From contig CAJMLK010000067.1 in assembly GCA_905214305.1 (NCBI GenBank), positions 1 through 15,240 on the forward strand: 15,240 bases of DNA. The letters are read 5' to 3'. Below the pieces are notes generated by a model. The model was not told the DNA's origin and did not search any database. It saw only the letters and a list, made by a program, of their open reading frames with translations. This DNA comes from an uncultured bacterium (GTDB taxonomy: Bacteria; Desulfobacterota; Desulfovibrionia; Desulfovibrionales; Desulfovibrionaceae). A program made the position numbers and the translations under genes. Of this stretch, positions 1-6,851 are shown piece after piece (position 1 is the first letter of the stretch; each line of letters begins with the position of its first letter).

Positions 1-85
1 ACTTTGATAATATACATTCTCAAAGTTTGATGCACGCTCACTTCGGCGTTTAACCACGCAAATAAATTGCGCTTACGCCTTCGCT

Positions 86-123
86 GCGGGCGTCTGCTCG
101 CGCAGCCGCCAGAGCAATTTCAA
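86..123 (-). repeat. 38-base repeat, copy 1
   Basis: Read on the minus strand, this segment matches the plus strand at 10098-10135 at 35 of 38 positions. It begins TTGAAATTG, continues CTCTGGC, and ends GCAGACGCCCGC. The GC-rich half can fold (GCTGCG against CGCAGC just outside the repeat). The other copy lies about 10 kb away in an unrelated intergenic space, which suggests a dispersed intergenic repeat. Confidence 0.6.
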
Positions 124-139
124 AGTGAAATTGCTCTGG
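109..139. repeat. Perfect 14-bp hairpin behind the operon
   Basis: CCAGAGCAATTTCA (109-122) pairs perfectly with TGAAATTGCTCTGG (126-139) across a 3-base loop. It starts 31 bases beyond the stop of the last minus-strand gene. It could stabilise the mRNA 3' end or act as a weak terminator. One arm continues into the 38-base repeat, so it may simply be part of that repeated element. Confidence 0.6.
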
Positions 140-169
140 TCATGGCGCGGGTGTGTGCGCTGGCGTGCC

Positions 170-472
170 TCAGTTGAAGATGCCGCTCTGGCGCATAAGT
201 TCCTGCCCGTTGGCCAGCGAGGGCAGCAGGGTTCCCACCATGATGCAATAGTGTACGGCCACCGGGCGAAACGAATAGCGCGGTAAAACAAAAATAAAGA
301 TAAAGCAGAGGGCTGCGATAACAAAAACGAAAACATTGGCCTGCTGCGAACCCCAGGGAATATTCTTGAGGTGCAGAAACGCATAGATGCCCCAGCAAAA
401 GGTCATGGCACAGACAAACAGGGTGTTGAACAGCGGGTGGCTGCGCCAGCTGGCAAGGTAGGGGGCGATCAT
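170..472 (-). CDS. Small three-span membrane protein, function unknown
   Basis: A 100-residue protein that I do not recognise. Hydrophobic stretches at about residues 14-33, 46-64 and 72-88 predict three membrane spans. A basic and aromatic linker (residues 65-71) lies between spans 2 and 3. The ATG overlaps the glycerate kinase stop in an ATGA arrangement (stop 469-471, start 470-472). This points to translational coupling and is the main reason to believe the gene is real. As the last gene of a sugar-acid operon it could assist uptake or export, but nothing in the sequence proves that. No enzymatic motif is visible. It is followed by a strong hairpin at 109-139. Confidence 0.7.
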   Translation of the reverse strand: MIAPYLASWRSHPLFNTLFVCAMTFCWGIYAFLHLKNIPWGSQQANVFVFVIAALCFIFIFVLPRYSFRPVAVHYCIMVGTLLPSLANGQELMRQSGIFN

Positions 473-1635
473 TGGCCCGTCCGTGCCGTCATGGGGCCAA
501 GCCCGCCGCCCACGGCTATGGCCGCGGCGATATTGCGCGCGGCCGCGCGCAGGTTGTCCGAACCCTCGGCCAGAGCCTCCCCAATGGTGCAGGGGCGGTA
601 AAGTACACTGAAAATGGCGTCAATGCCGTGCTGGTGCACCACCTCCGCGTCATTGCGCAGGGAGCCGCCGATGGCGATGACGGGCCTGCCGTGACGTTTT
701 GCCACGCGGGCCACACCCACCGGAGCCTTGCCAAAGGCTGTCTGCCCGTCAATGCGTCCTTCACCGGTGATAACAAGGTCAGCATCCCTGACAAGGGCGT
801 CAAGACCCACGGCTTCGGTGACGATTTCGCTGCCTGGGCGCAGGCGGCCCCGTAAAAAGGCGTACATGCCGCCGCCCATGCCCCCGGCGGCTCCGGCTCC
901 GGAAATTTCTGCCATATCAATGTCGAGGTCACGCAGGGTGATGGCCGCGAAATTGTGCAGATAGCCGTCAAGCTGCTGCACCATTTCGGGCGTGGCCCCT
1001 TTTTGCGGGCCAAAAATGGCCGATGCGCCGCGCGGCCCGCAAAGAGGATTGTCCACGTCGCAGGCCACATCGATAATCGTGTCTTTCAGGCGTGGGTCAA
1101 ACTCGGACAGGTCAATGCGCGCAAGCGTGCCGAGGCCCAGCCCCGTAGGCTCGATCTCCTGCCCGTGCGCATCGAGCAAACGCACGCCCAGAGCCTGAAG
1201 CATGCCGACGCCGCCTTCATTGGTGGCGCTGCCGCCAATGCCCAGAATGAACCTGCGCGCCCCGGCATCCAGAGCCGAACGGATGAGTTCGCCCGTGCCG
1301 TAGCTTGTGGTGCGCAGGGGGTTGCGCTGCTCCGGCGGCACAAGGCCCAGACCGCTGGCCGTGGCCATTTCAATGACAGCCGTGCCGCCATCGCCGGTCA
1401 GGCCATAAAAGGCCTCCACGGGCTTGCCGAGAGGCCCCCTGACCGTAACCGGCACAATGGTTCCCTGTGTGGCTTCCACCAGAGCTTCCACCGTGCCCTC
1501 GCCGCCGTCGGCCACAGGAACCTTGATGTAGTCGGCCCCGGGGAATATCTCGCGAAAGCCCGACTCGATAAGCGTGGCCACTTGCAGGGCCGACAGGCAT
1601 TCCTTGTATGAATCCGGCGCAATGACAATTTTCAT
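469..1635 (-). CDS. glxK: Glycerate kinase, type I (GlxK/GarK family)
   Basis: A 388-residue cytoplasmic kinase phosphorylating D-glycerate with ATP; members of this family usually make 2-phosphoglycerate. Family signatures: N-terminal PDSYKECLSA, VPVADGGEGT near residue 40, a GIGGSATNEGG glycine-rich segment near the middle, and GEGRIDGQTAFGKAPVGVA in the C-terminal half. The start at 1635 gives MKIVIAPDSYK, the normal family N-terminus. It has a clear AAGGAG (1642-1647) six bases upstream. The frame is open further upstream to 1743, but that stretch lacks family character. The gene overlaps the next membrane-protein gene by four bases. It is separated from the permease gene by 346 bases with hairpins, so it may be expressed at a different level from the upstream genes. 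Confidence 0.95.
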   Translation of the reverse strand: MKIVIAPDSYKECLSALQVATLIESGFREIFPGADYIKVPVADGGEGTVEALVEATQGTIVPVTVRGPLGKPVEAFYGLTGDGGTAVIEMATASGLGLVPPEQRNPLRTTSYGTGELIRSALDAGARRFILGIGGSATNEGGVGMLQALGVRLLDAHGQEIEPTGLGLGTLARIDLSEFDPRLKDTIIDVACDVDNPLCGPRGASAIFGPQKGATPEMVQQLDGYLHNFAAITLRDLDIDMAEISGAGAAGGMGGGMYAFLRGRLRPGSEIVTEAVGLDALVRDADLVITGEGRIDGQTAFGKAPVGVARVAKRHGRPVIAIGGSLRNDAEVVHQHGIDAIFSVLYRPCTIGEALAEGSDNLRAAARNIAAAIAVGGGLGPMTARTGQ

Positions 1636-1981
1636 GCAATGCTCCTTATGGCATTTTGCGCTTGGGGCAGTCGTATGGCCGCAGTGCATCGGTTTGCGAC
1701 GGCCTGTGGGCATTGCCGCGCTGCGCAAGGCAGGATTTTTCATGCATCAGGGCAGCGGCGCCACGCCTGAAAAATGTGGCAGCGGGACGTTGAGGTCCCG
1801 ATTCTGCCACTCACGTTTTTCCGTTGCAGGCGCACGGTTCCCGGGCAGAAAGGAATTCTTCCGCCCGGGGATGCCGCGCGCTGTCCGGGTGTGCCCGGAT
1901 ATATTGAGATGCTCGGACATTGCGGGGTATGCCCGCGCAGTCGCCCGAGGCTTTTCAGGCGGTAAACATTCTACACAGTGT
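1636..1981. other. Hairpin-rich spacer between permease and glycerate kinase genes
   Basis: This 346-base spacer has no convincing gene and is unusually long for the middle of an operon. It holds four stem-loops: 1776-1810 (terminator-like on the minus strand), 1840-1869 (CCCGGGC/GCCCGGG, 16-base loop), 1884-1899 (TCCGGG/CCCGGA, 4-base loop) and 1922-1936 (GCGGG/CCCGC). I found no strong promoter between the terminator-like hairpin and the glycerate kinase start. The arrangement fits partial termination or mRNA processing. Confidence 0.55.
1770..1810 (-). terminator. Terminator-like hairpin between permease and glycerate kinase genes
   Basis: Two stacked stems, GTGGCAG/CTGCCAC (1776-1782 with 1804-1810) and CGGGAC/GTCCCG (1783-1788 with 1795-1800), enclose a 6-base loop with a 3-base bulge. 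On the minus strand the hairpin is followed by A and then five T residues (1774-1770). It would lower or stop transcription leaving the permease gene before glycerate kinase. Confidence 0.6.
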
Positions 1982-3346
1982 CTAGAGGAACATCTGCAGC
2001 AGCAGGGTTCCGCCAAGGCCCAGCACAGCGGCGATGGTCGTGCCCGCCGTGTAGGTAGCATACATGGATGCCATGGGAATGCCGAGTGATTCTTTGACAA
2101 ACCAGAAGCCGGAGTCCGTCACCTGCGAAGCGCCGATGGCCCCGGCTCCAATGACGATGGCCATAAGGGCCGGGTCAAGCTGGGGGTTGGCGCCGAGCAC
2201 CGGCATGATAAGGCCCGCGGCTGTCATCATGGCAACCGTGGCGCTGCCGAGGGCAAAGCGCAGTGTGATGGCGATAATCCAGGCCAGAATGAGGGGGCTT
2301 ACCTGAAGGCTGGTCAGCACCTGCTTGAGCACAAGGCCCACGCCGCTGTCGGTGATGATCTGGTTGAGGGCGCCCGCAGCGCCGATGACAAGCATGATGG
2401 ACGCCAGAGGGGCCATGCCCGATTCGCTGAAGCGGCCGAGCTGATCCCAGTTGAAGCCGCGTGCGCGGCCCAGCACAAAGTAGGCCACCACTGCCGAGAT
2501 GAACAGGGCGATCATGGGCGTGCCGATAAAGTTCACATAGGTCATGTAAACAGGGGGATTCTGCTTGTCGATGCTCAGTTCCACAACGGTTTTGGCAATC
2601 ATGAGCAGCAGCGGCAGCAGAACCACGAAAAGCGTGCTGCCAAAGGGGGGCAGTTCCGATTCCTTGCGCGGCTCGGTGTCGGCATAGGCTCCGGTAAGGG
2701 GGACGGGGGGCAGCCGCCTGGCAATGAACTTGCCGTAGATCGGCCCGGCCACGCAGGCGGCGGGCAGGCCCACCAGCAGGCCGAAAAAGATGACCTTGCC
2801 CACATCGGCCTTGAGCAGGTCGGTAACGGCCATGGCCGCCGGATGGGGCGGCACGATGCAGTGCACCGTGGTCAGGGCCACCACAAGGGCCATGCCCACC
2901 TGGATAAGGGGCAGTTTGGATTCTTTGACAATGGAGAACATCAGCGGCGTGAGCAGGATAATACCCACCTGAAGAAAGACGGGAATGCCGCAAACATAGC
3001 CCACGATCATCATGGCCCAGTGCGCCCGTGACTGCCCGAGAATGCGTATGAGGGTGCGCGCCAGCCTTTCCGCCGCGCCCGAAACCTCCATAAGTTTGCC
3101 CAGAATGGCCCCGAGGGCGAGAATGGGCGCCAGAAAGCCCAGAGTTTTGCCAAGGCCGCCTTCAAAGGCCACCACAATCTTCGCCAGCTCCATATTGTGG
3201 GTCAGCGCCAGAAACAGGCTGGCGGTGGTCAGTGAGACAAAGGCGTGTATCTTGAACCAGATGCACAGCACAATGACGATGGCGATAGCAATCGCCAGCA
3301 TTGTCATTGAATAGCCGATTCCAAAAGCTTGAGCGGTTCCCATCAT
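1982..3346 (-). CDS. GntP-family sugar-acid:H+ symporter
   Basis: A permease of about 454 residues with roughly a dozen hydrophobic spans along its whole length. It belongs to the gluconate permease (GntP) family of proton symporters. The C-terminal block GAGAIGASQVTDSGFWFVKE resembles the family's conserved SHVNDAGFW segment, and the length is typical. The likely cargo is the acid used by the neighbours (D-threonate, glycerate or a related aldonate); sequence alone cannot tell which. Start choice: the frame is open from a GTG at 3349, but GGAG (3351-3354) sits best for the ATG at 3346 or the ATG at 3343, so the first residues are uncertain. It lies 114 bases downstream of pdxA2 in the same direction. 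A GC-rich hairpin (3375-3391, CCCGGC/GCCGGG) sits in that gap. Confidence 0.93.
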   Translation of the reverse strand: MMGTAQAFGIGYSMTMLAIAIAIVIVLCIWFKIHAFVSLTTASLFLALTHNMELAKIVVAFEGGLGKTLGFLAPILALGAILGKLMEVSGAAERLARTLIRILGQSRAHWAMMIVGYVCGIPVFLQVGIILLTPLMFSIVKESKLPLIQVGMALVVALTTVHCIVPPHPAAMAVTDLLKADVGKVIFFGLLVGLPAACVAGPIYGKFIARRLPPVPLTGAYADTEPRKESELPPFGSTLFVVLLPLLLMIAKTVVELSIDKQNPPVYMTYVNFIGTPMIALFISAVVAYFVLGRARGFNWDQLGRFSESGMAPLASIMLVIGAAGALNQIITDSGVGLVLKQVLTSLQVSPLILAWIIAITLRFALGSATVAMMTAAGLIMPVLGANPQLDPALMAIVIGAGAIGASQVTDSGFWFVKESLGIPMASMYATYTAGTTIAAVLGLGGTLLLQMFL

Positions 3347-3460
3347 CACTCTCCCAACGGCGGTTGCGTTCTGGCCCGGCGAACTGCCGGGTCAGGGTGT
3401 GCAGGGGCAACAGGCTGCCCGCAGGGCGTCGGCGGCCTGACCATTTCAGTTCGTCCGGTT

Positions 3461-4462
3461 TCAGGCGTGAGCATGCCTGAAGCCGGGGGCATACAGGGCG
3501 GCAAGGCGTATGGCCTCCACCATGCTTACGGCGCTGGCCTGACCCTTTCCGGCAATGTCAAAGGCCGTGCCGTGGTCCACGGACGTGCGCAGTATGGGCA
3601 TGCCGAGGGTCAGGGAGATGGTGCGCTCAAAATCCACCATCTTGGTCGCGATATGCCCCTGATCGTGGTACAGGGACAGCACCGCGTCCCATGCGCCCTT
3701 GAGGGCAAAGTGAAAGACCGAGTCGGCGGGGTTGGGGCCGTGTGCGTTGAGGCCGCGCTTTTTGGCCTCTTCAATGGCCGGAACGATCTCCACATCTTCT
3801 TCATTGCCGAAAAGGCCGTGTTCGCCGCAGTGCGGGTTAAGCCCGGCCACCACAATGGAGGGATTTTCAATGCCCAGCAGGCGCATGGCATCGGTGCAGC
3901 GGGTCAGGTAGTCCAGAACGCGGTCTTTTTTCACGGCCCGGCAGGCGTCCATGAGCGAAAGGTGGCGGCTGAGAAAGAAAACGCGCAGGCCATGCACCTG
4001 AAACATGGTCAGGGGATCGGCCGTGCCCGTGAGGTCGCCCAGGATTTCGGTATGCCCGATATAGGGCACGCCGCCCGCCTTGAGCGATTCCTTGTTGATG
4101 GGCGTGGTGGCAAGCACATGGGCCTTGCCCGCCAAGGTCAGCTCAACGGCCTTTTTGATATACTCAAAGGCCGCCTTGCCGCACTGCCCCTGAATTTTGC
4201 CATAGGCAAAATCGGCCAGATCCAGATTGTCCATATTCAGGATATTGGCTGCGCCTTCGCGCCAGCCATCGAGATTTTCATCAACCTCGTTGAAATCAGG
4301 GTTCACATGCATGAGGGCTGCGGCGCGTCGCATGATTTCGGTATTGCCCACCACAAGCACGCGGGCGGCTTCGGTCACCACCGGGTCCACAAGAGACGCT
4401 GCCAGAATTTCGGGGCCGATTCCGGCCGGGTCGCCCATGGGGGCGCAAATGAGAGGTTTCAT
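3461..4462 (-). CDS. pdxA2: 4-phospho-D-threonate 3-dehydrogenase (PdxA2)
   Basis: A 333-residue cytoplasmic enzyme of the PdxA family. PdxA proteins oxidise a 4-phosphorylated hydroxy acid with NAD and allow decarboxylation. Paralogues encoded beside DUF1537 kinases convert 4-phospho-D-threonate to dihydroxyacetone phosphate and CO2, rather than serving pyridoxal phosphate synthesis. Visible signatures: N-terminal MGDPAGIGPE, TTPINKE near 119-125, GHTE near 137, and three histidines that match the divalent-metal ligands of the family: H167 (SRHLSL), H211 (LNPHCGE) and H266 (YHDQGH). It also has SVDHGTAFDIAG near 295-305. The start ATG at 4462 has AAGGA just upstream (4468-4472). It follows dtnK by 24 bases, which strongly supports the PdxA2 reading over vitamin B6 synthesis. 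All catalytic residues appear intact. Confidence 0.93.
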   Translation of the reverse strand: MKPLICAPMGDPAGIGPEILAASLVDPVVTEAARVLVVGNTEIMRRAAALMHVNPDFNEVDENLDGWREGAANILNMDNLDLADFAYGKIQGQCGKAAFEYIKKAVELTLAGKAHVLATTPINKESLKAGGVPYIGHTEILGDLTGTADPLTMFQVHGLRVFFLSRHLSLMDACRAVKKDRVLDYLTRCTDAMRLLGIENPSIVVAGLNPHCGEHGLFGNEEDVEIVPAIEEAKKRGLNAHGPNPADSVFHFALKGAWDAVLSLYHDQGHIATKMVDFERTISLTLGMPILRTSVDHGTAFDIAGKGQASAVSMVEAIRLAALYAPGFRHAHA

Positions 4463-4486
4463 ATGTTTTCCTTGTTTTTATGCGTG

Positions 4487-5818
4487 TTATGATGGGCGTT
4501 TGCGCGTGGATATCTTGGTAAAGAGGTATTCCACGCATTCCACCAGGCTGTTTTTGTCGCCCACAAAGCCGCCCTTGGTGATCATCGGCAGATTGTCCTG
4601 TACGCCGCCGACAATATGGCCGTAAACGGCAAGGGGCAGAACCTGGTCGCGCACCGTAAAGCCGCCTGCCCCCAGCGTGCGGATGACAGAAACGGTGACT
4701 TCGCCGCCGGAGGTATACAGGCCGCCGATGCGCAGGTCTTTTCTGCGCAGGGCGCGGTCGGTCACGTCGGCAATGGCGTTATTGATGCGCAGCGAAATTT
4801 CCGCATGCGTGAGGTTCATCCGGCGCGACATGTCGTCCAGAGAAAACACGTCTTCCTTGCCCACGGCCGTGCAGATGCCAAGAACCGTGGCGTCCGCCGG
4901 GGGCGCGCATACGGCTTCAAGCACGCGGGTGCATTCTTGGGCCGCGGCGTTCGTTCCTTCCAGAATTTTATGCACATTCATGTGGACAAGGCGGCAGGGA
5001 TGGGCAAGGTGCAGAGCTTCCATCTGCACCCGTGTAAGCTCGCTGGTGCTGCCGATGGCAAGAAATACGCGGTCTTCATACTGCGCGCGCGGGGCACGCA
5101 CGCGTACGGCCGCCAGTTCGGCCGTGAACGGGCCGGGATCCACGGACACGAGAGGATAGGGCGCGTCAGCCAGCGACTGGGCGATGGTGGCGATATCCTC
5201 ATCGGACACGGCATCGCAGGCCGCCACGCGGCAACCCTGGGCGCGCAGGGCCTCAATGCGGCGGCGCACGGCTTCTGCTCCGGCCAGCACGGTTTCAAGG
5301 GGAACAAAACCGCATTGCAGCGAGCTTTGCTCTGAAAAAATCTTGAGCACCGAGGTGTGCCTGATGGGCGTTGCCGCATCCTGTGCGATGGGCGAACGTT
5401 CCAGCGGCACGCCGTGGACGATCTGGTATCCGCCCACGCAGATGCGGCCCGAGGAAGGGTAGGACGGCACAAGCACCGCAAGGGATTCCTGATGCCCGTA
5501 GCTTTCGTCCATAGCCTTGATGGCGGCCTCTATTTCCGCGCCGACATTACCCCGCAGGGTGGAGTCCACCCGTTTTGCCACCAGAGCCGGTTTTTCGGCG
5601 CAGAACATCTTGACCGCAGCATGCACCGCGTCCCAGGCTTTTTGCGGCGAAAGCAGGCGGCTTTCGGCATTGAGAGACACTGCGGTAAAGGCCGCAAAAT
5701 ACTGCGGGTCCCATTTATCAAGGCCCAGGCAGGTGGCGCTGGAAAAACCCTTGGCGGTAAGCAGGGCCCCATTGGCATTGGCGCCGGTAAAGTCATCAGC
5801 GATTACAGCTATATTCAT
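4487..5818 (-). CDS. dtnK: D-threonate kinase (DUF1537 / four-carbon acid sugar kinase)
   Basis: A 443-residue ATP-dependent kinase of the DUF1537 family, which phosphorylates C4 acid sugars at O4. N-terminal AVIADDFTGANANGALL is the family's ADDxTGA substrate-binding signature. The C-terminal half carries GGLYTSGGEVT and an ending GGVQDNLPMITKGGFVGD, matching the nucleotide-binding SGG and KGG-GD blocks. The start at 5818 (MNIAVIADD) is preceded by AGGAG (5824-5828). The frame is open upstream to 6028, but that part overlaps the regulator gene and looks non-coding. Adjacency to a PdxA2 gene is the diagnostic context for D-threonate breakdown to dihydroxyacetone phosphate. Relatives acting on D-erythronate or L-threonate are normally encoded with extra dehydrogenases or isomerases, which are absent here. 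Substrate is therefore inferred from neighbourhood. Confidence 0.92.
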   Translation of the reverse strand: MNIAVIADDFTGANANGALLTAKGFSSATCLGLDKWDPQYFAAFTAVSLNAESRLLSPQKAWDAVHAAVKMFCAEKPALVAKRVDSTLRGNVGAEIEAAIKAMDESYGHQESLAVLVPSYPSSGRICVGGYQIVHGVPLERSPIAQDAATPIRHTSVLKIFSEQSSLQCGFVPLETVLAGAEAVRRRIEALRAQGCRVAACDAVSDEDIATIAQSLADAPYPLVSVDPGPFTAELAAVRVRAPRAQYEDRVFLAIGSTSELTRVQMEALHLAHPCRLVHMNVHKILEGTNAAAQECTRVLEAVCAPPADATVLGICTAVGKEDVFSLDDMSRRMNLTHAEISLRINNAIADVTDRALRRKDLRIGGLYTSGGEVTVSVIRTLGAGGFTVRDQVLPLAVYGHIVGGVQDNLPMITKGGFVGDKNSLVECVEYLFTKISTRKRPS

Positions 5819-5876
5819 GTATTTCTCCTGTTTTCCGGCAGCAGGCGAAAGACGGACGCCCGCCGGGGGGAGCTGG

Positions 5877-6650
5877 TCAGGAATCGGCATACAGCAGGCA
5901 GGCTCCGGCGGCTTCAAGCTGCTGGCGCGCGCCTGCGGAAAGCCCGCAGTCCGTGATAATGCGGTAAAAGTCATCAACCCCTGCCACGCGCCAGGGACTG
6001 AACTTGGCGTACTTGGAGGAGTCCACAAGCAGAATGCTTTTGTCCGCGCTTTCCATAAGCTGAATCTTGCGGTGCATCTTTTCAGAGGAGCTTGTGGTTA
6101 CGCCGCGTTCGGCTTCCCACACGTTGATGCCCACAAAGGCCAGGGTGGTGCGGATGCGGCGCAGGTACTCCATGCCTGAAGCGTCGTTGCAGGCCCGGCT
6201 TACGGGGTCCACCCGGCCTCCGGTAAGAAAGACTTCGATATGGGCGTGGCCTGACAGGAGCATGGCGATTTCAAGGTCGGGAGTAACCACGCTGAGGCGG
6301 CTGAGCGGCAACGACGGCAAGAGGCGGGCAAGTTCAAGGGTGGTGGTTCCCGCGTCCAGAGCGATAAAGGCGTTGTCTTCGATAAAGCTGCAGGCGGCGC
6401 GGGCAATGTCGGCCTTGGCCTGACGCATGCACGAAGCCTTGTGCGAACGCGGTATGTCATGCGCTTCAAAGCCAGGGGGCACGGCTCCGCCCCAGGTGAT
6501 TTCAAGCAGATTCTGTTCTTCCAGCGCCTTGAGGTCGCGCCGAACGGTCATGATGGAAATACCCAGAGTTTCAGCCAGCTCGCGCGTGTTCACAGCGCCC
6601 TGGCTTTTGATGATGCGGGCCATTTTTTTACGTCGTTCAACCGGCAGCAT
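5877..6650 (-). CDS. DeoR-family transcriptional regulator of the sugar-acid operon
   Basis: A 257-residue DNA-binding regulator. The N-terminus MLPVERRKK and the helix-turn-helix at about 19-42 (AVNTRELAETLGISIMTVRRDL) are classic DeoR type. The C-terminal sugar-phosphate sensor domain shows DAGTTTLELARLL near 98-110 and LVDSSKYAKF near 213-222. The loop after the helix-turn-helix reads TWGGAV where RxxGGA is common. As the first gene of the operon, 58 bases before dtnK, it most likely represses the operon and itself until a phosphorylated intermediate such as 4-phosphothreonate or a triose phosphate binds. A promoter and operator-like repeats lie directly upstream (6693-6734). The start at 6650 is preceded by AGGA and matches the family N-terminus. 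Confidence 0.93.
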   Translation of the reverse strand: MLPVERRKKMARIIKSQGAVNTRELAETLGISIMTVRRDLKALEEQNLLEITWGGAVPPGFEAHDIPRSHKASCMRQAKADIARAACSFIEDNAFIALDAGTTTLELARLLPSLPLSRLSVVTPDLEIAMLLSGHAHIEVFLTGGRVDPVSRACNDASGMEYLRRIRTTLAFVGINVWEAERGVTTSSSEKMHRKIQLMESADKSILLVDSSKYAKFSPWRVAGVDDFYRIITDCGLSAGARQQLEAAGACLLYADS

Positions 6651-6692
6651 GGCAAGTATCCTGTTCAGGTGGGGTGTTATTTTTTAGGATAG

Positions 6693-6709
6693 TTTGTTAA
6701 ATTTTGTTA
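6693..6709. promoter_or_regulatory. Operator-like repeat, promoter-proximal copy
   Basis: The 16-base sequence TTTGTTAAATTTTGTT (6693-6708) contains two TTTGTTA half-sites exactly 10 bp apart (6693-6699 and 6703-6709). Helically phased direct half-sites are compatible with DeoR-family binding. The site overlaps the -10 of the operon promoter. An identical 16-base copy occurs at 6801-6816. Confidence 0.55.
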
Positions 6710-6734
6710 TGTTCGGTTGCGGGCATCGAGTCAA
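6706..6734 (-). promoter_or_regulatory. Sigma70-type promoter of the deoR-dtnK operon
   Basis: On the minus strand TTGACT (6729-6734) is separated by 17 bases from CATAAC (6706-6711). The -35 matches 5 of 6 consensus bases and the -10 matches 4 of 6. Transcription would start near 6698, about 48 bases before the regulator start. The -10 overlaps the operator-like repeat at 6693-6708, as expected for repression. Confidence 0.6.
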
Positions 6735-6746
6735 GAGGTTCAACGA

Positions 6747-6777
6747 AAAAAGCTCCGGTTTTTATCCGGAGCTTTTT
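6747..6777. terminator. Bidirectional intrinsic terminator
   Basis: A 12-bp stem (6747-6758 with 6766-6777) is built from AAAAAGCTCCGG-type arms around a 7-base T-rich loop, giving A- and T-tracts on both sides. On the minus strand it ends transcription from the 1021-residue protein gene, 75 bases after its stop. It also insulates the deoR promoter. Confidence 0.85.
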
Positions 6778-6800
6778 ATTTTTGAATAGAAGTTTGAGAT

Positions 6801-6816
6801 TTTGTTAAATTTTGTT
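6801..6816. promoter_or_regulatory. Operator-like repeat, distal copy
   Basis: An exact second copy of the 16-base sequence at 6693-6708, in the same orientation, 108 bp away (about ten helical turns). It lies between the terminator and the stop codon of the 1021-residue protein gene. A distal site at this distance would allow looping by the regulator. Confidence 0.5.
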
Positions 6817-6851
6817 CCAAAGGCTGACAGCGATGTTTTCTGTAATCCTTG

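Larger units (their letters stand above)
1..169. other. Gene-free 3' flank of the sugar-acid operon
   Basis: No credible gene is seen here. The stretch begins with a 7-bp inverted repeat, ACTTTGA (1-7) against TCAAAGT (20-26). It also holds one copy of a 38-base repeat (86-123) and a 14-bp perfect hairpin (109-139). The hairpin lies just behind the last operon gene on the minus strand but has no T-tract, so it is not a standard intrinsic terminator. Confidence 0.5.

Noticed and set aside
109..139. Hairpin as an intrinsic terminator of the operon
   Set aside because: The stem is strong, but no T-tract follows on the minus strand and one arm belongs to a repeat, so it was not called a terminator.
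3461..4462. PdxA as a vitamin B6 biosynthesis enzyme
   Set aside because: Its place between a DUF1537 kinase and a sugar-acid permease fits the PdxA2 catabolic paralogue instead.
3329..4492. Long plus-strand frame (387 codons) opposite pdxA2
   Set aside because: The minus strand encodes an intact PdxA with all metal ligands; the opposite frame has no recognisable protein character.
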